Source of the DNA: Piezodorus guildinii | Lineage: Eukaryota > Arthropoda > Insecta > Hemiptera > Pentatomidae | Direction of reading: 5' to 3' | DNA: 64,000 nt | NCBI GenBank assembly: GCA_023052935.1 | Contig: CM041294.1 | Coordinates: forward strand, 154,257,399-154,321,398 | In this document: piece by piece, positions 23,298-34,860 of the stretch | Layout of the letters: every line of letters starts with the position of its first letter | How positions within the stretch are numbered: the first letter of the stretch is position 1 | The notes under the pieces: model-generated | Databases searched by the model: none | Told to the model about the DNA's origin: nothing | Seen by the model: only the letters and a program-made list of their open reading frames with translations | Made by a program: the position numbers and the translations under genes

Positions 23298-23760
23298 ATC
23301 TGGCAATGCAGGACTTTTACTTACGTCAGTTCTTAAAATCAATTTAAATAAAGCTCAAGTTAAAAAAAAGTTTAATGAATTACAATCAGAATCCTTAGAA
23401 ACATATATTTCAGATTAAATAATACAACAGTATAAAATTGTTATTACCTAGGTTTATGCCCTATTCGTCACTAAACATTACCTTCCAAAACTTTGTTAGT
23501 AAGATAAAATTATTTCTACAATGTTTAGCTTTCTTGCGGTATTTTATACATCTATATTAGTAGGGCTCGAAAAAACTATCTAAAAAAATATTCGTTCAAA
23601 TTTATGCTCAGCCGTTTTTTATCAAATGATATGGTTATTTTATTTTTTTTATCTTCAAAATTACAGGTACCTAAGAGGAAGATAATTTAGTATTTATGCC
23701 TAATCAGGACATTTAAATCAGAATTAAGCCTACGCAATATTAAAGTACATTAGATTTTAC
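23298..23760 (-). mobile_element. HL element, degenerate
   Basis: aaatctggcaatgcaggact followed by tttacttacgtcag is the diverged terminus; later atgtttagctttc, a tacctaagaggaagataatt block and acattagattttac match internal HL positions. It is cut at its right side by a LINE-J tail. Confidence 0.6.
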
Positions 23761-23881
23761 TGGGTAGTTTCTTCACTAGACATTATCACGCCCATAAGTG
23801 TAAATTAGCCCATTTACTTGTTGTATATATTATATACACAGTTGTAAATATCAATAAAATGTTTAAAAAAAAAAAAAAAAA
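23761..23881 (+). mobile_element. LINE-J 3' terminal fragment with poly(A)
   Basis: tgggtagtttcttcact, acagttgtaaatatcaataa and a 17-base A run. Only the 3' UTR was inserted, a typical heavy 5' truncation. Confidence 0.8.
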
Positions 23882-23970
23882 TTTCATAACCCTTCACATC
23901 ATCTATCAACGTTATTCGCCATTCACATCATCAAAAAAATTGTTTTATCTGGATCAAAAGTAGATTTTTT

Positions 23971-24448
23971 TCGATCACTATCTCTTAACTTTTAAAAGCT
24001 TGTGTATGAGATAATATTTTTTCTAAAATCTTTAGCATTCCAACTGTATATCATACATGTATATTACTGCTATTATGTTGAAAAACAATTTTTTTATCAA
24101 TGCTTACAACATGTTATGGTTATTTTTATAGAATCTACAAAATTAAAGGTACTTTAGAGGAAGAAAATTTTAAATATCGGCATTTAAGCCCTGTCAGACT
24201 ATTTTTATCAGAATGAAACCTACACAATGTTAAAGCCTATTAAATTTTACATTGATATAGCGAGTTTAATCAAAACCGTCGGAACCGTTTTCGAGAAAAT
24301 CGAAAAAAGGTGCAAAATGCATGGTATAAAGTGGATCTTCTGGTAAGCTCATTTTTATGAAAAAGGTTTTGTAACGTCTCGGGCGTATATTTGTCTTAAA
24401 TATGAAATTTCACTTTCATAAGACTTTTCGTTTCCGCTCGGGAGTTAC

Positions 24449-24495
<47 letters not shown>

Positions 24496-24621
24496 ACACA
24501 CACACAGAACTTTTTGCGGGACTTGGTTATTTGGACTCAGGGGACCCTAAAATGTGTATTTCCGTTGAAAACTGGAATTCGAAAATTTCCACGATCATTA
24601 CTATTTATAGAAAGTGAAAGT
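23971..24621 (-). mobile_element. HL element, right-terminal region missing
   Basis: Runs from ttaacttttaaaagcttgtg through gaaaatcgaaaaaaggtgca, a long (CA)n tract at 24450-24494, gggacttggttatttggact, to a mutated palindrome end (actatttatagaaagtgaaa). The non-palindromic terminus is not present. Confidence 0.9.
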
Positions 24622-24639
24622 AAAAATCATCAATATTTT

Positions 24640-24733
24640 AAAATAATTATTTTAGTTGAATGTTTGTTAAATTCATGATGGTTAACAAAGAAATTTGAAA
24701 ATCTAACCTCTGCCTTTTCAATGTGGCTCCTCC
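24640..24733. repeat. dispersed repeat R1 (copy also at 28.74 kb)
   Basis: tttagttgaatgtttgttaa ... gatggttaacaaagaaat ... gaaaatctaacctctgcctt ... atgtggctcct, also seen at 28743-28862. Family not recognised; it has no visible terminal repeats. Confidence 0.7.
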
Positions 24734-24735
24734 TA

Positions 24736-24990
24736 AAAGGTTTTGTAACGTCTCGGGCGTATATTTGTCTTAAATATGAAATTTCAGTTTCATAGGACTT
24801 TTCATTTCCGCCCGGGAGTTACCACACACACACACAGACCTTCCTCCCCGAGACTTGATCATTTGGACTCGGGCCTGAACATATATTTCCGATGAAAACT
24901 CGAATTCCAAAATGATCACGATCGCAATACTTTAATACTTTCACCCACTATACGTTTCATCTATAGGTAAGTAAACATGAAAAATTGTGC
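24736..24990 (-). mobile_element. HL element, palindromic-end fragment
   Basis: aaaggttttgtaacgtctcg through cgcccgggagttaccacaca to gatcacgatcgcaatacttt, then the older terminus type (tacgtttcatctataggtaa-gtaaac). Confidence 0.85.
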
Positions 24991-25199
24991 TTAATATATT
25001 TTCAATCTGGCAAGTACGTCTACGAAGAAAATAGAATCCACTAAATGCCATTATAAGGGCATAAAGTAATTTTACTCTGAATGCCTTTTATAAAATTCTG
25101 GCTGAACCCCTGGTAATGGATTTAAAATTTGTGTATGTTTATGTAACGGGGAACCTAAAAATCAGGGGTCGACATATTGCGTCTTAAAGCGATCGATAG

Positions 25200-25368
25200 T
25201 AACGTATTATGGTCATATTTATTATTTGTTTTTTGTAAATTTACTTATTTAAAAAAATGTTTTTGATGTATGATCGAGTATATATATATAATTATTTGTG
25301 CTGTACAGCCAATTTTAATTTGTATAGGGATTGCCCAAAAAAGAAAAATCAATTATTATTATTATAAC
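25200..25368 (+). mobile_element. LINE 3' UTR with (ATT)n tail
   Basis: gtgctgtacagccaatttta ... gtatagggattgcccaaaaa ... then (att)n. The same 3' end occurs at 60.5 kb (ctgtgccagccagctc, tatggggtttgccctaaaaa, (att)n) behind a zinc-knuckle-like coding remnant, so both are 3' ends of one LINE family. Confidence 0.65.
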
Positions 25369-25949
25369 ACGGTGATATGACTCTTAGCTCTCATAAATAC
25401 AATCGCCGAAAACAAACTTCAATAAGCTCATATCGTTGGGTAAAATATATGTTAAAAAGAAACAGTAGAATATTTCACGGACTCTTGAAATGTTATTAAA
25501 TCAGTTTACGTCAATGATCTTTACTACTTCATAAAAGACTAAAGGACCATTATTCGGAAGTCTCGTTAAAAAAAAAAAATCAGGTGCTCAGAGCACTGTC
25601 ATAAATCGCAGTATTAACTTCATTTAACAGCTCATAAAAGGTAATGATACCGTAAAGTGACGTAGATGAACACGAGAGGCTTTTGTTGATAACAGGCTGC
25701 CCACGAGTAGCCCGCATTTCGGACAATGTCAGATGATGTTCGGACACGGTTGAGATGGCTGTGTAGTTAGTGTGGGAACTATGAGGCCCGCAGCTACCTA
25801 ATGGATTATCAATAGACCGGCATAAAGTTCTAGGTTCATTGTTATTGTGGCTAATTGATGGTCTGCTGTCTGTCTGTACTTCATATCATATTAAAGCAAG
25901 CTACAATAATAGCCATCAAGCAGTTTAGGAAGAAAATCTGGCGTTTCAT
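25369..25949. other. unassigned sequence
   Basis: No recognised family or open frame. Confidence 0.4.
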
Positions 25950-26345
25950 TGATTTTTACAACTGTATATACAATAAATACAACCAGTAAAAGTACTGAAT
26001 GATAAGAAAGAGCGGGAAAAAACTTATGAAGTAACTACCCAGCGGTAGTGCTTTAATGTTTATTTAAGTTACTAGGTTCCGAGGACATCTTCTGTACAAT
26101 CGCCTCGGAGGGTTATCAGGAATAGGTTGATAGGTTGATGACAAGAGGGTTAATGTGGGTTGAGAGTTTTGAACTAAAAGTGGTATATCTAGTACGAGGT
26201 AAGTCTGCAACAAATGGGATATTAAGGTCATTACGGATGATTTTATTTAAGACAAAGTACGAAGGATTTTTGGATTGTACGGATGATACGGGAGGAATGT
26301 CATTAAAATTGTTTTGTTTTTTAAAATAACACTTAGGAAAAACAC
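25950..26345 (-). pseudogene. LINE-J 3' end, 5'-truncated
   Basis: Minus frame shows YFVLNKIIRNDLNIPFVADL and PRTRYTTFSSKLSTHINPLV, matching the LINE-J C-terminal block, with a decayed ttccgaggacatcttctgta region (…RRLKR.W..) and the acaactgtatatac tail motif at about 25960. Confidence 0.8.
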
Positions 26346-27136
26346 CCATCTAAACTGACATATTCTTTCGCCCCCAATGGATTAGGGTCATCCTATTTAC
26401 TGCAGAAAGTACACACTGATTTATTATTAAATATAGGTCAATAAGGTAAGGTTGCATCTGCATAGTGAGAACTAAGGTGCTTGGAATCTGTTTTATATAA
26501 ATATAGATTCGATCGTTTTTCAATTAAAACCATTTTTTTCTATTTCCAAAATTGTACGTTTTTCAAAATCAAAATCATGATTAAACTGAATACTGTGTTG
26601 TGCCAACGCAGCGGTGTTTATATTTTTAATATTTTTGCAATCATTTCTGTGTTTTTTCACTCTTGTTGTGATCTTAGAGGTTTCTCCTATCTATTCTTAT
26701 CACAATCTATACCATTTATTTTATAAATAACATTCAGTTTTTCATGAGGTAAAATGGGATCTTTAATGTTTGATAAATGATTACTTAGTTTATTATGGTT
26801 ATATAGTCCTAATTTTTTCTGTGGTAAATCAAATTAATAAGTGTTCTCTCAATTTCTTTGGATATTGAGGTATGAATTGCATTTAATGATATTGGTATAT
26901 ATTTCTATTTCTTCCAGTTATCATATCTATATCTATCGCATCATTATTGTTACCTATTATTGTTTTTTTTTTTAATATTTTCATTCTGGTAAAAATCTGT
27001 TAATAGTTTTTTTTGTCTAGGTTTTACTATTTTATTGTTTACATTGTTATCAATTTTTGGTTTATTTTTAGTATTAATCAATTTATCATTATCGTTATAT
27101 TTTTATAATTTTTACCAAGTATAAAACTTAAATTAT
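26346..27136. other. unassigned AT-rich sequence
   Basis: An 81-codon frame at 26481-26726 has no recognisable features beyond hydrophobic AT-rich codons. Nothing supported. Confidence 0.4.
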
Positions 27137-27535
27137 TCCGGAAGGAATTAGTCCGGGTAGAGGTCAGTAAATGAAACAACAAAAAAGTTTCAACTATTTA
27201 ATGCTTGCCAACGTTTCGACCCCCCTTGTGGGTCATCATTAGGGCGCATGGAGGACAAATGCAAAAAAACGTTACCGAACTTAAAAAGTAGGGAAATCAT
27301 ACAACTAATAGACCAAATAAACAACAATATTTAAATTCTCTTTTACATCCAATTATAGGCGATCACAAAATGTACAAACTGACAAGTATTCAAACAATTT
27401 CTGCATTCACTAAAAAACAAAAAAAAATTTCCCTCGCTAAAAAATTCAATACCATTTATAAAAATAGTATCAATAAAAAACCATATCCCAAAGGCTTGCA
27501 TGATTGGATCAATTATATCGACTATGGTTAAATTA
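27137..27535. mobile_element. PH element, left end plus a small open frame
   Basis: Left end ggaaggaattagtccgggta with a minus-strand hammerhead motif. The inward sequence differs from the other PH copies and holds a plus-strand open stretch, about 27292-27533, reading ...IIGDHKMYKLTSIQTISAF... and ending WINYIDYG*. I do not recognise this peptide; it could be a remnant of the autonomous element's ORF. No right end was found. Confidence 0.5.
27207..27244 (-). ncRNA. hammerhead-like motif with one core change
   Basis: Minus strand reads CTAATGA (G5 to A) with stem GACCC...GGGTC and GAAACGTT. The G5 change is expected to abolish cleavage. Confidence 0.5.
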
Positions 27536-28606
27536 TTCCGCTTTGAAATGTGGTAATTTTGACTATTAACTTATTTTTCTACCATTACTAGAACCAGAGA
27601 TATTAAATAAAATTTGCTTTGGGCACACAAACATTCCGATTTTTTACGCAACTTCTGGGAGCGTTGGCTCCTAATATTTTGCAGACTAATTGTTTAATGT
27701 CTAATTTAACCTAAAAAAAGTTCATCAAAATCGTATGATACATTAGGGATCCTCTCATTGTAAGTTGTTATAGTCAGTTTCCCGCCACTACCCCCCAGAG
27801 CAATAGGCTTCAAAATAAACAAGAGCTTACGAAGGAGGTCAGCGAGAAAGAGAGGTGGAGAGACAGACATACATACATACTGACAGACAGACAGACAGAC
27901 GTACATACATACAGACAGACAGAAAGACATACAAAGAGAAGGAAGGGGTCGCTGACACAAACAATAAGAGCCGTGTTAAAGAACCATTCAAGGTTCTGCC
28001 TCTTTGTCGCTACTTCAAGGCTAGCGTCTTTCTCCTCTCTACTCCTCTATACCTCTCATTGTCTTTAAATACCTACATATATAATAATAATATTATACCT
28101 CTATGTATCTATAATATACTATATACATAAATATACGCAACATACAGTGTATACAGTGGTGCGTCGTACACGTATCTAGGTTAGCAGGGAAGGCATGTAG
28201 TGGGTGTGATGTAACTCTTTCGAAACGTGTCGTCACCTCAAACTGACATCCCACAACAAAATGTTATTACAATATGTTATACAAGTTGTTGTACAATGAT
28301 GTTGTTTTTAGATTAGCGGAGTATTTTAGAATATTTTTGTATTTATAATGCGATTATAAGGTCTGGTTCAAATCGTTGTAATAGCGAAGGTGAATTTCGT
28401 CATATGATGAGACCTTCGTCGTTGGCTTACGGTTCGAATTTAAAATTTCATAATTTACTATTTCGGGATGAAGGTATTTACATAGGTTTAATCTTTGATG
28501 TTGGGGCGGAAATAAATACGGCTTTTTTCCAGGACCTAATATTGTAATAAAAACAAAACAAATAAGAGATACAAGATATATCATTAATTGAAGGATTATC
28601 TATAGC
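27536..28606. other. unassigned; tetranucleotide repeat at 27850-27945
   Basis: 27850-27945 is a (GACA)n/(TACA)n tract which makes open frames on both strands. The remainder, including 28140-28260 with moderate GC, shows no recognisable gene. Confidence 0.5.
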
Positions 28607-28735
28607 AGTGGTTCTCAAGCAATGGTCCGCGGACCCCTGAGAATAGGAGTCACTTAGAAAATGTAGGATAGGCTATTACACAGATTAATAATTATTTTTA
28701 TTTGGTTCTCATATAAAAAAAAAAAAAAATAATCA
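28607..28735 (+). mobile_element. hAT-type transposon end
   Basis: cagtggttctcaagcaatgg then tccgcggacccctgagaata is the typical hAT terminal sequence (CAGTGGTTCTCAA, GCGGACCCC). The opposite inverted terminus was not found nearby, so this is a fragment; it ends at an A run near 28726. Confidence 0.6.
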
Positions 28736-28742
28736 ATACTCT

Positions 28743-28862
28743 TAAATAATAATTTTAGTTGAATGTTTGTTAAATTGATGATGGTTAACAAAGAAATCTG
28801 AATAATAGGAAACCTTCTCAATAGCTGAAAATCTAACCTCTACCTTCTCTATGTGGCTCCTG
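28743..28862. repeat. dispersed repeat R1, second copy
   Basis: Matches 24640-24733 in the same orientation, with about 25 bp extra (ctgaataataggaaaccttc) in the middle. The sequence after ctcctgcgctctaccctcc is unique. Confidence 0.7.
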
Positions 28863-28929
28863 CGCTCTACCCTCCCAGCTAATCGGTTCCAGGATCTATC
28901 GGTTCTAATCCGGCAGATGGCTCTTAGAT

Positions 28930-29112
28930 TATTCAAAAGGAATTAAAAATCCTTAATTATGGAACATAAAATGATGGTCCCAAGCCTTTGCGATGTCAGT
29001 ACTCGTTCAACAACTCTATCCTCATTAAATAAAAAATTTATAAGAAAAAATCCCATGGTAGTAGCCGATTAGCCATGTAGTATAAAATGAATTGAGACGA
29101 ATAAACAAACAA
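28930..29112 (+). repeat. SINE-A body, diverged
   Basis: aaggaattaaaaatccttaa, atggtcccaagcctttgcga, gccgattagccatgtagt and ataaacaaacaa tail. No head. Confidence 0.65.
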
Positions 29113-29264
29113 TCAATAAACTTACGTAATCGGCAGTGGAAACGTGATTCTGACTGAGACTGTACTCACCTGAAACATAAAATAAAAAAAAAGTTAATAT
29201 TAAAAAGAAATTCAAATGTTATATTAGATACTCGTTATAGATTATAATCAATATTATAGATCTA

Positions 29265-29358
29265 TTCTAATTAATCCTGGATAGGCAAAATTAAGGACTC
29301 CAAATGTAGCATTGTCTGATTAGCCACAGTAGGGTAAAAGTTTCGTTAAATAAATAAA
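29265..29358 (+). repeat. SINE-A 3' fragment
   Basis: taatcctggataggcaaaat, taaggactcc, gcattgtctgattagccaca and cgttaaataaataaa. Confidence 0.75.
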
Positions 29359-29398
29359 AGAAATTCACCTGCAATAAATGAACTATATTTTAACACTT

Positions 29399-30238
29399 TT
29401 TTTTTTCCGCCGGCTAATCTAATGCACTGCAACCAATTATTAGGCTTTTGTGCGCCGTCCAATCTACTGTTAATACAGGGCTAGCGCCTTGGTGAATCTG
29501 ACTAACCTGTGGGGGTTAATCAGTTCACGCAACTTGGGATCAGGGATACGGTCGACGCCAAAGTGGTAAAACCGTATCCTGGCAATCCCTGGACAACTGC
29601 ATATCACATGAAATGCAGTTTCATCCTCCTTCTTGCAGAATCTGCAAATCGGTGAGGCCACGAAACCCATATTGTGAAGATGCTTATTAAGTTGACAGTG
29701 TCCAGTGTATAGTCCTGTTACCCTCCTTAGGGTTGTCCTGTCCATAAGAGTAGAGTAAGACTTCTCTCTTTGCAGGGTCCATCCAGAAACATCTTATCAG
29801 TATCCCTCCAGTATTATCAGCAGCCGCCATAATCAGACCTTTGGCATTGCAGAGGCTAATTCCGCACACAGGTTCAGGTTTGGGGGGTGGCTGAGCAGAA
29901 CCCCTCCTCGCGAGGCTATCAGCTCTCTCATTTCCTAGGATGCCTGAGTGACCAGGCACCCAATGTACCCGGACTTTATTTAGCAGGGAAAGCATATTGA
30001 GACTATTTTTCCATTCCTCTACTAATTTAAACCGTGTTATGTAACTACCCGAAGCTCCAATAGCATCTTGACTATCGGTATGGATAGATATCTGTCTGTC
30101 TCTCATCCCTTCTGAAATAGGGTTTGAGCACAGGTATTTATAGCAATTACTTCTGCCTGATTTTAACACTTCATTGGTGTATTGATCAACTCTATTCAAG
30201 GGACCTAGAGTCGCGGACATCAACAATAGGTGCATTAT
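29399..30238 (-). pseudogene. LINE with RNase H domain and C-terminal zinc motif, 5'-truncated
   Basis: The minus strand reads as the C-terminal half of a non-LTR retrotransposon pol. The first part (30235-29687) contains an RNase H domain: RQISIHTDSQDAIGAS (active-site Asp) and VHWVPGHSGILGNERADSLA (conserved His, Asn and Asp). After a frameshift, the second part (29745-29470) has RRVTGLYTGHCQLNKHL and a CRFC-x5-E-x3-H-x4-C zinc-binding motif, as in the C terminus of I-clade and related RNase H-bearing LINEs. The N-terminal RNase H residues and the reverse transcriptase are lost by 5' truncation. A T run at 29398-29406 (plus strand) is the poly(A) tail. Non-functional. Confidence 0.9.
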
Positions 30239-30665
30239 TAATTAATTAATTAATTTTTGTAAGTGAATTATTTTTATTCAACACCAAATGGATCTCCCAA
30301 CTGCAAGTCAAAAAACACCGCAGGAACAGATTTCTCATATCAATCCGTCTTTTCCCTCTGAAAATTAAGTACGAGCTTGAAAATAAAAACACACTATAAT
30401 CACACATATATTCCCAATATCTTATTTTACTTTTTACCTATTTATTTTTATTTGTTTCTGCAATCTTTAGCGAAGAAGGATTGCGGGCCTCTTCCTTAGC
30501 GACTCTATGCCTTTGCTTATGCAAGTATAGTGAAAGAAATTATTACGTTATATCAAAAATACAGTTATTGTTTATTATAAACATATTGAATGTGGATTAC
30601 TATCACCATAGTAACTTATCGCATACTTTCAGCAGATTATGAAATGACTCAATTGTTATTTTCAG
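30239..30665. other. unassigned sequence
   Basis: Starts with a short (attaatta)n tract. 30470-30520 has a slightly GC-rich segment. Nothing recognised. Confidence 0.4.
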
Positions 30666-32333
30666 CTACCTATAAATGAAATATATAGTAAGGGAAAGTA
30701 TTGCGATAATGAAAATTTTCGATTTTGATTTTCACAGGAATTACACGCAGGAGACTCCCTGATTCCTAATGACCTAAAGCAAAAAGGTGTGTGTGTGTGA
30801 TAAGTGTAGCACTAAAACTATAAGTCGTATTAAACTAAAATTTCATATTTGAGACAACTATGGCCCGAGATGTTAGAGCAACTTTTTCATCAAAATCAGC
30901 TAATCATAAGAGCCACTTTATAGCATGCATTTTGCACCCTTTTACGATTTTCACAAAAACAGCTCAATCGATTTTGATTAAACTGGACATATGGATAAAA
31001 ATTTAACGGGCTTTAATATCATACAGGTTTCGTTCTGATTTAAATAGTCTGACAGGACTAAAATGACAATATTTTAAATTTTCTTCCGCTGAAATACCAT
31101 TAATTTTGTAGGAATAATACAATTAACCATATCACCTTATTAAACATTGGTAAGAAAAAAGCTAAATATACAAGTTGAACGAATATGACAACCAATTGAA
31201 GAAGAGAAGAGGTAAAATTAATTTTTTAATGCAATTTCTGTGTTTTTGAACATAAAAACAGTAATATATACCTCGTATGTTTCGTTGGAAAGCTAATGAT
31301 CTTAGAAAATAAATTATTATTTAATAAAACACATGTGTCCATTTGAATTTAATATAATTATTTCTTTTTAAAAAAATCTGGTGCGGGCAACACACGACTT
31401 TCACTTACATCCATTTTTAAAAATCAATGAAAGAATTTTCAAATACAGTTAGAGATAAAAATACGTGAAACTAATAAAGAATTAATTAAATTGAATTTAT
31501 ATAGAAACATGTGTTTATTAAAAAATCTATTATATTATTATCTAAAATAATCAGTTAGTTTTATCTTCTTTTCATCAATCTCTACTAAATTTTAAAAGGT
31601 TGAGTATAAGATAATATTTTTTCTAAAATCTTTAGCTTTCCAACGGTATATCATACATGTATATTACTGTTCTTATGTTCAAAAACAAAAAAATTCATTA
31701 AAAAAATATTTTTTCTCTTTTCTCCTTTAGTCGGTTATCGAATTTATTCAATTTATATATTTACTTGTTTTTCATCAGCGTTATAGAATCAACAAAATTA
31801 AAGGTACTTTAAAAAAAGAAAATTTAAAATATCGGCATTTAAGTCCTGTCAGACTATTTTAATCCGAATAAAACCTAAATTATATTAAAGCCTATTAAAT
31901 TTCACATCGATATAGCGAGTTTAATCAAAATCGTCGGAACCGTTTTCGAGAAAATCGAAAAAAGGTGCAAAATGCATGGTATAAAGTGGCTCTTCTGGTA
32001 AGCTCATTTTGATGAAAAAGGTTTTGTAACGTCTGGGGCGTATATTTGTCTTAAATATGAAATTCAGTTTCGTAGACTTACCGTTTCCGCCCGAGAGTTA
32101 CCACACAGACCTTTTTGCGGGACTTGGTTATTTGGCATAGGGGACCCTAAAATGTGTATTTACGTTGAGAACTGGAATTCGAAAATTTTCACGATCGCAA
32201 TACTTTCGCTTACTATATACAGTTAGTGAAAGTAAAAATTGTCATCTCTAAATGTATTTAAAAAGATTTAAATCAATTTTAACAACGAATTCGTGTGAAA
32301 TTCGTGTGCTGCGCGTACCAGATTTTTTTAATC
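30666..32333 (+). mobile_element. HL element (older subfamily) split by a second HL
   Basis: The left part (30666-31375) begins acctataaatgaaatatata-gtaagg, has a GT tract at 30787-30799 and ends near the 3' quarter of the consensus. The right part (32234-32333) resumes with tcatctctaaatgtattt and ends with the terminus gtgctgcgcgtaccagattt. The nested HL in opposite orientation fills the gap. Confidence 0.85.
31376..32233 (-). mobile_element. HL element, nested, full length (858 bp)
   Basis: Starts atctggtgcgggcaacacac, ends cttactatatacagttagtg-aaagt. Flanked by an A run on the left and aaaaattgtc on the right. Carries all family landmarks except that the CA tract is only a few repeats (ccacacag). 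Confidence 0.92.
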
Positions 32334-32777
32334 TATATTATGAAATATATTAATAAAAATAAAATAAAATTATTGGAAAATGGGGTTAAAAATGTTTTGA
32401 TTTTGACTAGCTTTCATCGCCAATGATTTTTGCCAGCGATTCTATCTGCCTGTATATTATTTTCGAATAGACTCGACCGATAAGAATAGCGGTTCAGAAA
32501 AGACGTCATATTGGACAATAGGTTAGGATTAGAACATGGCTAGTTGAATATTTGATAAGGAACGAGCTAGCAACTCACGCGGTGGCTTCATGATCAGTCA
32601 CTAAGGCGACCTTCAAGCCGCTGGCCCCCTAACTGTTCTGTTTACTATCCAAAGAGATATCACATCCTCCTTACCAAATTATTATATTATGTTACAATAT
32701 TATGTTATATGTTAATCATCGTACCGAACACTCTCTTAAGTTCTGCATATACCAGAAATACAATAATTATATACATA
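32334..32777. other. unassigned sequence
   Basis: Moderate GC near 32480-32650 without an open frame. Not recognised. Confidence 0.4.
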
Positions 32778-33144
32778 TTGTTTATTTATTCATTGAACGT
32801 CACTTTTACGCAACCGTGGTTAATCGGACGATGCTACAATGGGAGTCCTTAAATTTTATTTAAAGGATAGGGATCTTTAACGAGTACTTGACATCACACA
32901 GGATAGGAACCATTTAAAGTCATCTCCTTTTAAAAAATCCTAAAACCATCTACCGGGCTCGAACAAACGACCTTGGGATTAGAAGGTTGTTATGCAAAGC
33001 ATTACACCACAGGTGACCTCATCAAATAAATATTATATCAATAGAAAAGATCCCTTATTTCAAGCGAGATAAAGGACAATAAAAGAAAGAAATTGTTATA
33101 TTGTTATAAAGAGATTCTATATCAGAAGTAATGAATCTAATTTA

Positions 33145-33347
33145 AAATGAGAATTAGTTATGCCGTCCTTCGGAGGAGGCGTAAAAAGGTGGTCTTGAGC
33201 CTGTGCGATGCCAGGTATTCGTTAAAGATCAAAGATCAAAGATGCCTATCTAATAAAACCTAGATAGGCAAAATTAAGGACTCCCACTGTAGCATCGTCC
33301 GATTAGCCATAGTAGCATAAAGTGACGTTAAAAAAATAAACAAACTA
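33145..33347 (+). repeat. SINE-A in plus orientation inside the array
   Basis: ttatgccgtccttcggagga, gtcttgagcctgtgcgatgc, a small internal triplication (agatcaaagatcaaagat) and gattagccatagtagcataa. Opposite orientation to the array units, so a separate insertion. Confidence 0.8.
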
Positions 33348-33739
33348 AATGAGAATTAAATGAATGAAACCCAGTTTTTGTTTGTTTATTCATTTAACGT
33401 CACTTTTACGCAACTGTGGTTAATCGGACGATGCTACAATAGGAGTCCTCAAATTATGTTTAAAGGATAGGGATCTTTAACGAGTACTTGATATCACACA
33501 GGATCGGAACAACCGTTTAAAAGTTATCTCCTTTTAAAAAAATCCTAAAGCCATCTACCGGGCTCGAACAAACTACCTTGGGAATAGAAGGTGGTTATGC
33601 AAAGCATTACCCCAAATGTGACCTAATCAAATAAATATTATTTCAGTAGAAAATATCCCTTATTTCAAATGAACCAATAAAAGGAAGACATTGTTATATT
33701 TATTTATACTGTTAGAAAGAGATTTTATATCTAAAGTAA

Positions 33740-34268
33740 AAAAAACCTGAGCCACTATAACCCATGAAGAGTTTTGGGTACATATAGAGATTCGTACTGT
33801 TTCAAGGCCATGGGTCGTGCAATGAGGTGATTCAGCCAAGATCACGCTCAGCCTCTAGGTTTTTTCCCCTGGGCTGGGTCTACCCCAGGAGGGTCTTTAT
33901 ACCCCAGGATCGCCCCCCAGCTGAAATAACAGAATAAATAATATTCCGTAACAACCGGGATTCGAACCCAGGACCCGGAACTCAGTTCTAGGGGTAGGCA
34001 TAATCGAATGATCGTCATAATCGGATGATGGGACTTCGATGATTAAATAATCGAATGATTAATATCCATTCTAAGAGACCATATGCCACAATTCTCGTCT
34101 CTATGGTGGCTGAGCCTAGGTGGGAATATGTCACGTCGAATGATCGTTTCTAAAAACCGATTAATCCGATAATCGATTAATTCGAAAGATTGAAATAATC
34201 GAATGATCCGATAATCGTCATTCGATTATGTCCACCAGTACACAGTTCCACTGGACCACACCGCTCCC
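33740..34268 (-). repeat. SINE-B with 15-bp target duplication, interrupted by a MITE
   Basis: In its own (minus) sense the head is gggagcggtgtggtccagtg ... gtcctgggttcgaatcccgg (B box GGGTTCGAATCCC), followed by ggcgatcctggggtataaag, gctgagcgtgatcttggctg and gcacgacccatgg, ending in ggttttttt. Target duplication TTATATCTAAAGTAA at 33725-33739 and 34269-34283. A hAT-like MITE interrupts it between A and B boxes. Confidence 0.9.
33989..34240. mobile_element. 252-bp hAT-like MITE with 8-bp target duplication
   Basis: Terminal inverted repeats taggggtaggcataatcgaa and tactggtggacataatcgaa (complement of the right end), an interior full of aatcgaatgatcg-type repeats in both orientations, and flanking CTCAGTTC (33981-33988) and CACAGTTC (34241-34248), a 7/8 match. 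The 8-bp duplication and end shape point to the hAT superfamily. Confidence 0.75.
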
Positions 34269-34860
34269 TTATATCTAAAGTAATGAATCTAATTTAAAAT
34301 GAGATTAAAATAATGTAAAAACCAGATTGTGTTTGTTTATTCATTTAACGTCACTCTGATGTAACTGGATTAATTTACAAGGGAGATTAAAATAAAAATA
34401 GAGACATTTGACGAATAATTTAAATCGCACAGTAACGAAACCACAATTTAAAGTCACATCCTTTTAAAAAATCCTAAAACCATCTACCGGGCTCGAACAA
34501 ACGACCTTGTGAATAGAAGGTTGTTAAGCAAGTGACTACACCACAGGTGACCTTATTTTATACATATCATTTCTGTTATAAATATTCTTTTTTTCAAGCT
34601 AGGTTATGAAACAATCAATATAAGAAATAAACATGTTTGTACTATTAAAAAGATATTTTATACCTGAAGTAATGATTTTAATTTAAAATGTATGTAGATA
34701 TAACATGACCTTAAAACCTAGTTTTGTTTTTTATTAATTTAACGTCACTCAAATGCAACTGCATTAATTTACAAGTAGGATTAATTAGAGATATTCAACG
34801 AATTATTGACATCGCACAAGATCGAGAACACCATTTAAAGTCATATCATATGTTTCCAAC

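Noticed and set aside
27706..28130. Overlapping 84- and 91-codon frames rich in Thr/Asp/Arg/Gln or Cys/Met/Val
   Set aside because: Both come from the GACA/TACA microsatellite read on opposite strands.
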